From NCBI RefSeq assembly GCF_024171405.1, contig NZ_JALJZT010000002.1, positions 806,001-870,000 on the forward strand: a stretch of 64,000 nucleotides of DNA, read 5' to 3'. The translations under genes and the position numbers were made by a program. The DNA comes from Qipengyuania citrea. Its GTDB lineage: Bacteria > Pseudomonadota > Alphaproteobacteria > Sphingomonadales > Sphingomonadaceae. A model generated the notes under the pieces. That model worked only from the letters and a program-made list of their open reading frames with translations, made no database searches and was not told the DNA's origin. Of the stretch, positions 17,312-23,975 are shown in pieces; position 1 is the stretch's first letter; every line of letters begins with the position of its first letter.

Positions 17312-17873
17312 GCATACGCTCGGCGCGGTCGCGCGCAGCGGTCTCCGGCAGGCCCAGCGACCGCGACAACGCCGTCCCGATCAAGGCATCGCCCATCGCC
17401 ATAAGGACCAGCGCGAGCGTTTCCTCATGCACTTGCAGCGGGCCAGCGCCATGTCCCGCCTCTTCGGGGGCGATTTCGTCGACCAGTTGATGGATGGTCT
17501 CGACGATCGGCGTCAGCGCGTCTTCATTGCCGGTGAGGATCATCCAGCTGGCCAGCGCGCCCGCGCCTTCCTTGTCGAAGGCGTCGAAAGCGAGGTCGAC
17601 CACTTCGCGCGGGCTGCCCAGCCCGGCGCGGCTGGCGCGGACCGCATCGATGATCGTGTTGCAGACCGTCCCCGCCAGATGTCCGGCAAGCGCCTTCTGC
17701 AGCCCCGCGGCCGAACCAAAATGATGCAGCAGATTGGCATGAGTACGCCCGATCCGCGCCCCGACCGCCTTTAGGGTGACCGATTGCGGGCCGGTTTCGA
17801 TCAACAGCAGGCGGGCTGCCTCGAGCGCGGCGAGGCGCGATTCCTCGGGGCTAAGTCTTTTGCGTGTCGCCAT
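17274..17873 (-). CDS. TetR-family transcriptional regulator
   Basis: A 199-residue TetR-type repressor: N-terminal helix-turn-helix (LEAARLLLIETGPQSVTLKA then IGRTHANLLHHFGSAAGLQKAL) and an alpha-helical ligand-binding region. It is divergent from the ferritin-like gene at 17991, and the region between them contains a perfect inverted repeat that overlaps a promoter, so autoregulation and control of that neighbour are likely. The ligand is unknown. It overlaps ygfZ by 38 bases at the 3' ends. Confidence 0.9.
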   Translation of the reverse strand: MATRKRLSPEESRLAALEAARLLLIETGPQSVTLKAVGARIGRTHANLLHHFGSAAGLQKALAGHLAGTVCNTIIDAVRASRAGLGSPREVVDLAFDAFDKEGAGALASWMILTGNEDALTPIVETIHQLVDEIAPEEAGHGAGPLQVHEETLALVLMAMGDALIGTALSRSLGLPETAARDRAERMLTRSIDPTVPQG

Positions 17874-17928
17874 ATACCGCCTGCGTTAACCCATCGATCG
17901 GGCCGTGGGAAGCAGCTAGACCCCGTTA

Positions 17929-17959
17929 TTGACAGTCCTGTAAGTAAGCGTTACTTACA
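17929..17959 (+). promoter_or_regulatory. Promoter with overlapping TetR-type operator
   Basis: TTGACA at 17929-17934 and TACTTA at 17952-17957 are separated by 17 bases and face the gene at 17991. A perfect inverted repeat, TGTAAGTAA (17939-17947) and TTACTTACA (17951-17959) with a 3-base spacer, covers the spacer and the -10 box. Binding there would block RNA polymerase. The divergent TetR gene starts 65 bases away and is the obvious regulator. Confidence 0.8.
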
Positions 17960-17990
17960 TCAATGTCAGTTAAATCTCGCGGAGCTACCC

Positions 17991-18869
17991 ATGAACGCGC
18001 CCGTTTCGATCGATTCAGACTACCGTGCAACCGCGCCGACCCCGGCCGATCTCACCATCACCGTGCGCGACGAGCGCTTCAACCGCGGCACCAATCCGCG
18101 GCGCTGGTGGGCGGGCGAACCGTTCGGCACCGCCTGGCACAATGCGCTATCGGCCACTTTCCCGCGCGGCGAGGCGTTCTTCATCGAAGCGGTCAAGGCC
18201 CATCGCGAAGGCGCACCGCCCAAGCTCGATGCCGAGATCCGCGCTTTCGTGAAGCAGGAAATCAACCACACGCGCGAGCATATCGCCTTCAACCGGCTCG
18301 CCGAAGATGCCGGCTATGACATCAAGGCGATCGACGCCCGCGTGGCCGAACTGCTGGCGCTGACCAAGGATCGCCCGGCCATCGCCAATCTCGCGGTGAC
18401 CATGGCGCTCGAGCATTACACCGCCATGATGGCAGCCGAATTCCTCGCGAATCCGGCGCACTTCAAGGATGCCGACCCCGAAGTCCGCGACATGTGGCGT
18501 TGGCATTCGGCGGAGGAAATCGAGCACAAGGGCGTTGCCTTCGACACCTGGAACCACGCGACCAGGGACTGGAAACCAAGCAAGCGCTGGCAGGTCCGCA
18601 GCCTCGTCATGCTCACCGTCACTGCGCGTTTCTTCAAGAACCGCTGGACCGATTCGCTCGCCCTGCTCGAACAGGACGGCATCACCGGCTGGAAGGCGAA
18701 GTGGGGCCTGTTCAAATACCTCACCGTCACCCCCGGCATCGTACGCCGCATCTTCCCCGCATGGCTCGCTTATTTCAAGCCGGGCTTCCACCCGTGGGAC
18801 CATGACGACCGCGCGCTGATCAAGCTGTACGAAGGCGATTTCGAAGACGCCCTGATGCCCGCCGAATAG
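17991..18869 (+). CDS. Predicted metal-dependent hydrolase with ferritin-like helices (PF10118 type)
   Basis: A 292-residue protein with repeated E/H helices: PRGEAFFIEAVKAHR, VKQEINHTREHIAFNR, VTMALEHYTAMMAAEFL and RWHSAEEIEHKGVAFD. These fit the bacterial family annotated as metal-dependent hydrolases, whose spacing of Glu and ExxH motifs looks like a di-metal four-helix bundle. The reaction is not known. The ATG follows GGAG at 17980-17983 and the gene has its own TTGACA promoter with a TetR operator. A strong terminator follows, so it is a single-gene unit. Confidence 0.8.
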   Translation: MNAPVSIDSDYRATAPTPADLTITVRDERFNRGTNPRRWWAGEPFGTAWHNALSATFPRGEAFFIEAVKAHREGAPPKLDAEIRAFVKQEINHTREHIAFNRLAEDAGYDIKAIDARVAELLALTKDRPAIANLAVTMALEHYTAMMAAEFLANPAHFKDADPEVRDMWRWHSAEEIEHKGVAFDTWNHATRDWKPSKRWQVRSLVMLTVTARFFKNRWTDSLALLEQDGITGWKAKWGLFKYLTVTPGIVRRIFPAWLAYFKPGFHPWDHDDRALIKLYEGDFEDALMPAE

Positions 18870-18906
18870 GCGCAGGCAGCCAATCGGGACGGGCTGGAAA
18901 CAAGCA

Positions 18907-18936
18907 GGCCCCGCGAACGATCGCGGGGCCTTTTTC
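18907..18936 (+). terminator. Rho-independent terminator
   Basis: GGCCCCGCGA (18907-18916) pairs exactly with TCGCGGGGCC (18921-18930) around an ACGA loop, followed by TTTTTC. It ends the transcript of the ferritin-like gene, 37 bases after its stop. Confidence 0.93.
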
Positions 18937-18940
18937 TTTG

Positions 18941-19480
18941 TCACGCCGCGATCGGCGCGACCCTCTCGCATTCGTCGAGGCACAGGCGATAGAGCGCACA
19001 GGACGCCTCCTCGCCGCGTCCCTTGCTGAACCGCGGCACCGCCCGCCCCGTGGGCACGAAGCCGAGCTTGCGCAGCACACGCCCCGATGCCGGATTGTCG
19101 AGGAAGTGCCCGGCGGTGATTTTGCGATGGCCGAGCAACCGCGCGATCTCGAGCACGCCGCGTGCCGCCTCGGTGGCATATCCCCGCCCCCAGAAAGGCC
19201 GTGCGATCCAGTAGCCGAGTTCCACCCCGTCTTCATGCTCGCCCAAGCCGACCGCTCCGATGACCCGCGAGCCCTTGCTACCGGGAAGCGTCATCAGGAA
19301 GGCGGGCATCCGCGGATCGGTTTCGAGAGTGACGAATTCACGCGCATGTTCGGGAAGATAGGGCCACGGCGCGCGCGCAAGATTGCGGACGATCGCTTCG
19401 TCGGCGATCCCGCCAAACAGCGCATCGGCATCTTCGGGCCAGGCAGGCCGCAACAGCAGCCTCTCGGTTACATGGAACAT
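18941..19480 (-). CDS. GNAT N-acetyltransferase, RimJ/RimL type
   Basis: A 179-residue acetyltransferase. It begins MFHVTERLLLRPAWPEDADAL and contains the acetyl-CoA loop as ARPFWGRGYATEAARG with a downstream NPASGRVLRKLGF segment, typical of RimJ/RimL-like enzymes that acetylate protein N-termini or small molecules. Target unknown. It stands alone on the minus strand, converging with the preceding gene across a terminator. The 207 bases upstream to rpmA hold only the rpmA terminator-like hairpin. Confidence 0.86.
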   Translation of the reverse strand: MFHVTERLLLRPAWPEDADALFGGIADEAIVRNLARAPWPYLPEHAREFVTLETDPRMPAFLMTLPGSKGSRVIGAVGLGEHEDGVELGYWIARPFWGRGYATEAARGVLEIARLLGHRKITAGHFLDNPASGRVLRKLGFVPTGRAVPRFSKGRGEEASCALYRLCLDECERVAPIAA

Positions 19481-19587
19481 CGGTTATCTCCCCTGTGGTC
19501 CACGCTCCGGGCTCCTAGGCCGGACGCGTGACAATTGCGTGATGGCGAAAGAAAGTTTCGCCGCGAAATTGAAGAGGGAGAAACGAC

Positions 19588-19620
19588 AAGAGGGAGACGG
19601 GTCGGCCCCATCTCCCTCTT
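19588..19620 (-). terminator. Terminator-like hairpin after rplU-rpmA
   Basis: AAGAGGGAGA (19588-19597) pairs exactly with TCTCCCTCTT (19611-19620), with a further GGG/CCC pairing inside the loop. On the minus strand it is followed by GTCGTTTCTCC, a weak T-rich stretch. It lies 67 bases past the rpmA stop and probably ends the ribosomal protein transcript. A second GAAGAGGGAG copy nearby gives some extra symmetry. Confidence 0.65.
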
Positions 19621-19687
19621 CGGTTGCCGGATCATGGACCCGGCTGGGACCGTCCTGTCTGGACGATCCCGTTATCGGAGCGTCCTG

Positions 19688-19957
19688 TTATTCGGCGGCT
19701 TCGGCCATCATTTCGACCGAGACGAATTTGCGGTCGAGTTTGCCCTTGTGGAATCGCACAATACCGTCGGTAAGCGCGAACAGGGTGTGGTCCTTGCCCA
19801 TGCCGACATTGGCGCCCGGATAGACGCGCGTGCCGCGCTGGCGCACGATGATGTTGCCGGCGACGACGTTCTCGCTGCCGAACTTCTTCACACCGAGGCG
19901 ACGACCGGCCGAATCGCGACCGTTACGCGACGAACCGCCTGCTTTCTTATGTGCCAT
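19688..19957 (-). CDS. rpmA: 50S ribosomal protein L27
   Basis: An 89-residue L27 starting [20 protein letters not shown], with the [18 protein letters not shown] and [14 protein letters not shown] blocks typical of the family. L27 reaches the peptidyl transferase centre with its N-terminus. Here the protein starts directly with MAHKKAGG and has no cleavable N-terminal extension of the kind found in Firmicutes. It follows rplU by 12 bases in the conserved order. The C-terminus is slightly extended with an acidic EMMAEAAE tail. Confidence 0.97.
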   Translation of the reverse strand: MAHKKAGGSSRNGRDSAGRRLGVKKFGSENVVAGNIIVRQRGTRVYPGANVGMGKDHTLFALTDGIVRFHKGKLDRKFVSVEMMAEAAE

Positions 19958-19969
19958 CGTCCGTGCTCC

Positions 19970-20428
19970 TTACTTCTTGTCTGCGGTCTTTTTGGCGGCG
20001 GCCTTCGCAGGCGCTGCCTTCTTGGCCGGAGCCTTCTTCTCGGCGGCTTCCTTCTTCGGAGCAGCCTGCTGGTCTGCAGCGTCGTCCTGCTTGGCCGCTT
20101 CCTTCTTCGGAGCTGCCTTCTTGGCCGAGCCGGTGCCGACATCGGTGATGCGCAGCAGCGTCATCTGCTGGCGATGACCGTTCTTGCGGCGATAGTTGTG
20201 ACGGCGACGCTTCTTGAAGACGATCACCTTCTCGCTCTTGGCCTGCGCAATGATCTCCGCCGAAACGGTCACCTTGCCGGCATCCGAAAGCGTATCGCCT
20301 TCGCCTGCAAGCAGGATATCGCCCAGCGTGATGGTGTCGCCGGCTTCGCCAGCCAGCTTCTCAACCGCGATCTTGTCTCCGGCGGCAACCCGGTATTGTT
20401 TGCCGCCCGTGCGCACTACTGCGAACAT
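19970..20428 (-). CDS. rplU: 50S ribosomal protein L21 with Lys/Ala-rich tail
   Basis: A 152-residue protein. Residues 1 to about 100 are ordinary L21 ([41 protein letters not shown]). The remaining about 50 residues are an extension rich in Lys and Ala, with AAPKKEAA occurring twice, which ordinary L21 proteins of about 103 residues lack. The start MFAVVRT at 20428 is the family start; the longer frame upstream is leader sequence. It has a readable promoter 95 bases upstream and is followed by rpmA. Confidence 0.95.
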   Translation of the reverse strand: MFAVVRTGGKQYRVAAGDKIAVEKLAGEAGDTITLGDILLAGEGDTLSDAGKVTVSAEIIAQAKSEKVIVFKKRRRHNYRRKNGHRQQMTLLRITDVGTGSAKKAAPKKEAAKQDDAADQQAAPKKEAAEKKAPAKKAAPAKAAAKKTADKK

Positions 20429-20522
20429 GGTGGTTATCTCTCGTTCAAATTGCTGTGCCGTGATCTTGCGATTGCACGGCGCACCCGTCAGGCTGTCAGA
20501 GCCAGCCCCGGAAAGAAGCGTG

Positions 20523-20551
20523 CCGTTAAGCGATGGGTGGCCGCAAGTCAA
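20523..20551 (-). promoter_or_regulatory. Probable sigma-70-type promoter for rplU-rpmA
   Basis: Reading the minus strand, TTGACT (20551-20546) and TAACGG (20528-20523) are 17 bases apart. Transcription would begin near 20515, leaving a leader of nearly 90 bases before rplU. The leader contains a GCCGTG/CACGGC hairpin at 20457-20480, which might be an autoregulatory site for the ribosomal protein; that part is speculative. Confidence 0.55.
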
Positions 20552-20616
20552 CGCCCGGTGCGAGGAAATTTGCATCCTCGCTGGCGCGCTGCGGCCCGCG
20601 TGATATGGAGACGGCG

Positions 20617-21135
20617 ATGATCGACCGCAAGCATCTCGTCCTTCCGCTCACCGTATTCCTGCTGGCGGGCTGTGCCGCCGGCTCGGGTGATGGTTATCCC
20701 TCGCTCGCCGTGCGCGATGTCGAACGGGCAGAAGGCACCTTCGAACCTGTCCCCAGCCCGCGTCTCGATGTACCGCAAGTCCCGGTCGAATTGGCCGGCG
20801 GGCTCGATGCCCGGCTCTCCGCCCTGGTCGAACAGGCGCGGCAGGCGCACGCCGACTTTACCGGCGCCGTTCCCTCCGCCGAACGCCGGGTTCAGGCGGC
20901 ATCGGGGAGCGCTATCGGCAGCGACAGTTGGGCAGCGGCGCAGGTCGCGCTGGCGGATCTCGATTCGGCACGCAGCATCGCTGCGATTGCGCTGGGCGAT
21001 CTGGATATCCTCTACACCGCCGCCACGGTTCAGGCCGAGGATGCCACACCGATCGCCGCGGCACGCATGACGGTGATCGCGCTGGTGGCCGAAGAGGATG
21101 ATGTTCTGGCGCGGCTGCGCGCGCAGGTCCGCTAG
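20617..21135 (+). CDS. Small predicted lipoprotein, unknown function
   Basis: A 172-residue protein beginning [20 protein letters not shown], a lipoprotein signal with lipobox LAGC. The mature part is predicted helical and Ala-rich ([52 protein letters not shown]), possibly a coiled or helical bundle. No family recognised. The ATG at 20617 has GGAGAC seven bases upstream; an in-frame ATG at 20605 is less likely. It is divergent from rplU and convergent with the FNR-box gene. Confidence 0.75.
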   Translation: MIDRKHLVLPLTVFLLAGCAAGSGDGYPSLAVRDVERAEGTFEPVPSPRLDVPQVPVELAGGLDARLSALVEQARQAHADFTGAVPSAERRVQAASGSAIGSDSWAAAQVALADLDSARSIAAIALGDLDILYTAATVQAEDATPIAAARMTVIALVAEEDDVLARLRAQVR

Positions 21136-21152
21136 TCCCCGCACACAAGCAA

Positions 21153-21178
21153 CGCGGAGCCGGTCACCCGGCCCCGCG
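21153..21178. terminator. Bidirectional hairpin between convergent genes
   Basis: CGCGGAGCCGG (21153-21163) pairs with CCGGCCCCGCG (21168-21178) with one mismatch and a TCAC loop. It lies between the stops at 21135 and 21201. There is no clear T-tract, so terminator function is only likely from position. Confidence 0.4.
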
Positions 21179-21200
21179 CCTCTCCCCGGTATTCGATCGC

Positions 21201-21623
21201 TCAGACGAGCGCTGCGATCGTTACCGTGACTATGCCCCAGCAGAAGATCAGCGCCGGGAGGATCAGGACCTGCGCCATCGCGTCACGCGCCGTCACCCGG
21301 CCCGTATGCGTGGCGATGCCCTGGCTCGACAATTGCGCCCAGCTCATATTCCGGCCGCTATGCTCCGGCCCGATCCGCGTCCACAGCGCCGGGAGACCGA
21401 AGCCTGCAACGATGAACAGCGTGAAGATCGCCATCGGGATGATCAATCCCGGCGACGCGAAGCCGACCGCAGTAATCGCCAGAAAGCCGAGATAGAGCGC
21501 GACGGTCCCGACATAGAACCCCTTGGGCAGTTCGAAACTGCGGTCGGCCTCGTGCGCAACCTTGGGTGCGTCGCGGATGATGGCCTGTTCGGCAACGAGT
21601 TCACGGATCAGATGCTTGGACAT
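21201..21623 (-). CDS. Small membrane protein, probably under FNR-type control
   Basis: A 140-residue protein starting MSKHLIRELVAEQAIIRD, with three hydrophobic segments (YVGTVALYLGFLAITAVGFA, LIIPMAIFTLFIVAGFGLPAL and MAQVLILPALIFCWGIVTVT). I do not recognise a family. The ATG at 21623 follows a strong AAGGAG site. A perfect FNR/Anr-type box, TTGATCTGGATCAA, is centred 57 bases upstream of the start, which suggests induction or repression when oxygen is low. It is separated from moaE by 74 bases on the same strand. Confidence 0.75.
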   Translation of the reverse strand: MSKHLIRELVAEQAIIRDAPKVAHEADRSFELPKGFYVGTVALYLGFLAITAVGFASPGLIIPMAIFTLFIVAGFGLPALWTRIGPEHSGRNMSWAQLSSQGIATHTGRVTARDAMAQVLILPALIFCWGIVTVTIAALV

Positions 21624-21673
21624 GACGTGCTCCTTTGTTGGAGCCGTGATGCCGCCAGCCAAGCGTGCGGTCT

Positions 21674-21687
21674 TTGATCTGGATCAA
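21674..21687 (-). promoter_or_regulatory. FNR/Anr-type binding site
   Basis: TTGATCTGGATCAA matches the consensus TTGAT-N4-ATCAA exactly on both half-sites. It lies between the moaE stop (21698) and the start of the membrane protein gene (21623). If it acts as a class II activator site centred at -41.5, transcription would begin near 21639, leaving a short 5' leader. Confidence 0.7.
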
Positions 21688-21697
21688 GAACCGGCGA

Positions 21698-22165
21698 TTA
21701 ATTCCACCGCGCAAGGTCCGCGTGATCGCGCTCGCGCGGAGTGATCCAGTGCCAGCCGTCATCGCGCTTCTCGCGTTTCCAGAACCAGGCGGCGGATTTG
21801 AGATGGTCCATCAGGTAATCGGCCGCCTCGAACGCATCCCGTCGATGCCGCGCCGCAGCGGCGACCAGCACGATCGCCTCCCCCGGCCGCATCACCCCGA
21901 TCCGGTGCCAGGCGAGCACGCCGCCCAGACCGAAGCGCGCCTGCGCCGATTGCGCCAGCGCCGCCATGCCCGAATGCGTCAGCGGTTCGTAATGCGTCAG
22001 TTCGAGCGCCCTCACACCGCCATCGGGCCGGACCTTGCCGAGGAAGGAAACGATCCCGCCCGCCTGCTCATGCGCGGCATTGAACGCCGCCAGCGCTTCG
22101 CCGACCGACAGCCCCTTGTCGAGCAGCCGGACGTCGAGCGGGGTTGCGAGCGTAAGCCTAGCCAC
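21698..22165 (-). CDS. moaE: Molybdopterin synthase catalytic subunit MoaE
   Basis: A 155-residue protein with the MoaE blocks AGGIVSFLGKVRPD, LELTHYEPLTHSGM, WHRIGVMRPGEAIVLVA and the Lys-containing HLKSAAWFWKREK. With thiocarboxylated MoaD it inserts the two dithiolene sulfurs into precursor Z to make molybdopterin. It starts at a GTG at 22165 and overlaps the moaD end by eight bases, so the subunits are translationally coupled. The surrounding block also has folB, another pterin enzyme. Confidence 0.95.
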   Translation of the reverse strand: MARLTLATPLDVRLLDKGLSVGEALAAFNAAHEQAGGIVSFLGKVRPDGGVRALELTHYEPLTHSGMAALAQSAQARFGLGGVLAWHRIGVMRPGEAIVLVAAAARHRRDAFEAADYLMDHLKSAAWFWKREKRDDGWHWITPRERDHADLARWN

Positions 22166-22400
22166 CGCTCACCGGGGGAAGCAGCGCGACTTCATCCCCG
22201 TCGCGCGCGTCGAGCGCGGTCTTGTCGGCCAGCACCTTGCCGCCGCATGCCACATGCACGCGCGCGTCATCCAATTGCGCGGCGATCTCGGGACCGGCTG
22301 CGGCAAGCAATCCTGCCCAATCGAGTGGAGCGGCCACCTCACGCTCCTGCGTACCGGCGAGGTCGGACAACGGACCCAGGAAGAGAATGCGCACGCTCAC
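22158..22400 (-). CDS. moaD: Molybdopterin synthase sulfur carrier subunit MoaD
   Basis: An 80-residue beta-grasp protein ending in the required Gly-Gly (ALLPPVSGG), whose C-terminus is adenylylated and thiocarboxylated before sulfur is passed to precursor Z in MoaE. Typical text includes ILFLGPLSDLAG near the start and LDARDGDEVALLPPVSGG at the end. Translation begins at a GTG at 22400, three bases after the preceding gene's stop. It overlaps moaE by eight bases. Confidence 0.94.
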   Translation of the reverse strand: MSVRILFLGPLSDLAGTQEREVAAPLDWAGLLAAAGPEIAAQLDDARVHVACGGKVLADKTALDARDGDEVALLPPVSGG

Positions 22401-22403
22401 GGC

Positions 22404-22703
22404 TCAGGTCTCCAGATACTGCCCGGTAATCCCCGGTGCTCCGGCAAGATAGGCGGCGGTCGCGTCGACTGCCGGACCCTCGCCTGCAACGATGTTGATC
22501 CGGCGCGGCGTATGCTTTCGGGCGAGCCCGGCTGCAATCGCCAGCCGCCATTCGCGATGCGTGTGATCGGCGGCAGGCAGCGCCAGAAGCACATCTTCGC
22601 CCGTTCGCAGGATTTGCTCGACATGCGCCAGCCAATGCTGGTGGAAGACTCCCGCCGCAGCCAGCGGGTCGTCGGGCAGCCCGTCGACCGTGATGCGCTT
22701 CAT
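22404..22703 (-). CDS. Small protein of unknown function in pterin cluster
   Basis: A 99-residue protein, MKRITVDGLPDDPLAAAGVF at the start, HWLAHVEQILRTGEDVLLAL and TPRRINIVAGEGPAVDATAA in the middle. The alternating beta and alpha pattern suggests a small Rossmann-like or deoxyribonucleotide-independent alpha/beta fold, but I cannot assign a family. It overlaps the folB stop by four bases (ATGA) and is followed by moaD after three bases, so it is expressed with folB, moaD and moaE. A helper role in pterin metabolism is an inference from location only. Confidence 0.7.
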   Translation of the reverse strand: MKRITVDGLPDDPLAAAGVFHQHWLAHVEQILRTGEDVLLALPAADHTHREWRLAIAAGLARKHTPRRINIVAGEGPAVDATAAYLAGAPGITGQYLET

Positions 22704-23074
22704 TCACGCCGCTCGCGGTGAAGCGTGATGCCGATCTTCTCGCCCGCCTCGGCAATCGCCAGCTTGACGATTTTGACCGTCACTGCGGTGATGCGCGCAT
22801 CCTGCAGGAACAGCGTTTCGCAGACGTGGTCGGCGACCGCCTCGATCAGCTTGAAATGCACGCCTTCGGGCAGCGCCTCGGAAGCGGCGAACTTCAGATC
22901 CATGTAGTTCTTCGAATGCTCGAGCGAGGTATCGGGCTCGTAGCGATGCAGCGGCTTCATCCGCGCCTGGATCGTGAACCGCAGCGGCTGCGGCCGGCCG
23001 GTTTCTTCGGAATAGATGCCGGTAAGCACATCGTGCTCGAAATCGGCCACTTCGAGGATCAGCGAATCGTCCAT
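22700..23074 (-). CDS. folB: Dihydroneopterin aldolase
   Basis: A 124-residue protein with the FolB pattern: LEVADFEHDVLTGIYSEETG (the Glu near the start of the fold), SKNYMDLKF, LIEAVADHVCETLFLQDARI and KIVKLAIAEAGEKIGITLHR with the active-site Lys. It cleaves dihydroneopterin to 6-hydroxymethyldihydropterin on the folate pathway. The ATG at 23074 (MDDSLIL) starts 10 bases after the upstream methyltransferase gene. It heads the folB-unknown-moaD-moaE run. Confidence 0.86.
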   Translation of the reverse strand: MDDSLILEVADFEHDVLTGIYSEETGRPQPLRFTIQARMKPLHRYEPDTSLEHSKNYMDLKFAASEALPEGVHFKLIEAVADHVCETLFLQDARITAVTVKIVKLAIAEAGEKIGITLHRERRE

Positions 23075-23084
23075 GGCCAGCGTC

Positions 23085-23975
23085 CTAGCGCGGATTTGAC
23101 CAGCGCGCGAAGATCGCGGTTGGAAGGAGCCGGCCATCGTCCTGTTCCTGCACCGCGAGGTCGCCATGTTCTATCGTGCCAGGCAGGTCGGTAAACAACT
23201 CTTGCAGCAGCCCCGCCAGCGCAAGGCTGCTCATGCGTACGGCGTAGACGGTGAGAAACAGGAACCGGCTGTCGCCATCGAGCAACTGGCGGCAATCGGA
23301 AACCAGCTCCGGCAGGCCGTCCTCGAGCCGCCACACCTCGCCATCGGGACCGCGCCCGAACTTCGGCGGATCGAGGATGATCCCGTCATAGCGCCGTTCG
23401 CGCCGCACCTCGCGCGCGGCATATTTCATCGCGTCCTCGACCAGCCAGCGAATCGGGCGATCATCCAGACCCGCCATGGCGGCATTCTCGCGCGCCTGGG
23501 CCACCGCCTTCTTGCTCGCATCGACATGCGTGACGCGCCCGAACCGGCTTAACGCCTGCGTTCCGACACCGGTGTAGCCGAACAGGTTCATCGTCTCGGC
23601 ATCGCGGGCATCGCCGAGTTGCCGGCCCATCCACTCCCACACCGGGGCCATGTCGGGGAAGAAGCCGAGATGGCGGAACGGCGTGCATTGGGCCGTGAAA
23701 CGCGCTTCGTCGCCCCAGCCCAGTGTCCAGCCATCCTGCGGGACGTCCTGTGCGAACTGCCAGCGCCCGCCGCCATCTTCATCGCTGCCGGGGACGAATT
23801 CGCCATGCGCATCCCATTCGGACAGGCGCGGGGACCACATTGCCTGCGGTTCGGGGCGAATGAAACGATAGGCGCCGTATTGCTCGAATTTGCGTCCATG
23901 GCCGCTGTCGAGTAGGCGATAGGCGTCCCAGCCCTCGCCCACCATCAGCACCGGATCGCGAACCAGTTCGGCCAT
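23085..23975 (-). CDS. Class I SAM-dependent methyltransferase, RlmI/RlmK-like
   Basis: A 296-residue methyltransferase with the AdoMet loop NLFGYTGVGTQALSRFG (near 128-144), VTHVDASKKAVAQARENA, and the catalytic-type segment GIILDPPKFGRG (near 200), as in the RlmI/RlmK family that methylates cytosine or guanine in 23S rRNA. The usual N-terminal PUA domain seems reduced, so the target is uncertain. It starts where thrC stops (TGATG-type one-base overlap) and is followed by folB after 10 bases. Confidence 0.84.
   Translation of the reverse strand: MAELVRDPVLMVGEGWDAYRLLDSGHGRKFEQYGAYRFIRPEPQAMWSPRLSEWDAHGEFVPGSDEDGGGRWQFAQDVPQDGWTLGWGDEARFTAQCTPFRHLGFFPDMAPVWEWMGRQLGDARDAETMNLFGYTGVGTQALSRFGRVTHVDASKKAVAQARENAAMAGLDDRPIRWLVEDAMKYAAREVRRERRYDGIILDPPKFGRGPDGEVWRLEDGLPELVSDCRQLLDGDSRFLFLTVYAVRMSSLALAGLLQELFTDLPGTIEHGDLAVQEQDDGRLLPTAIFARWSNPR

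Noticed and set aside
19541..19823. Small plus-strand frame beginning MAKESFAAKLKREKRQ
   Set aside because: It runs through the rpmA terminator hairpin and into antisense of rpmA. No ribosome site or conserved motif supports it.
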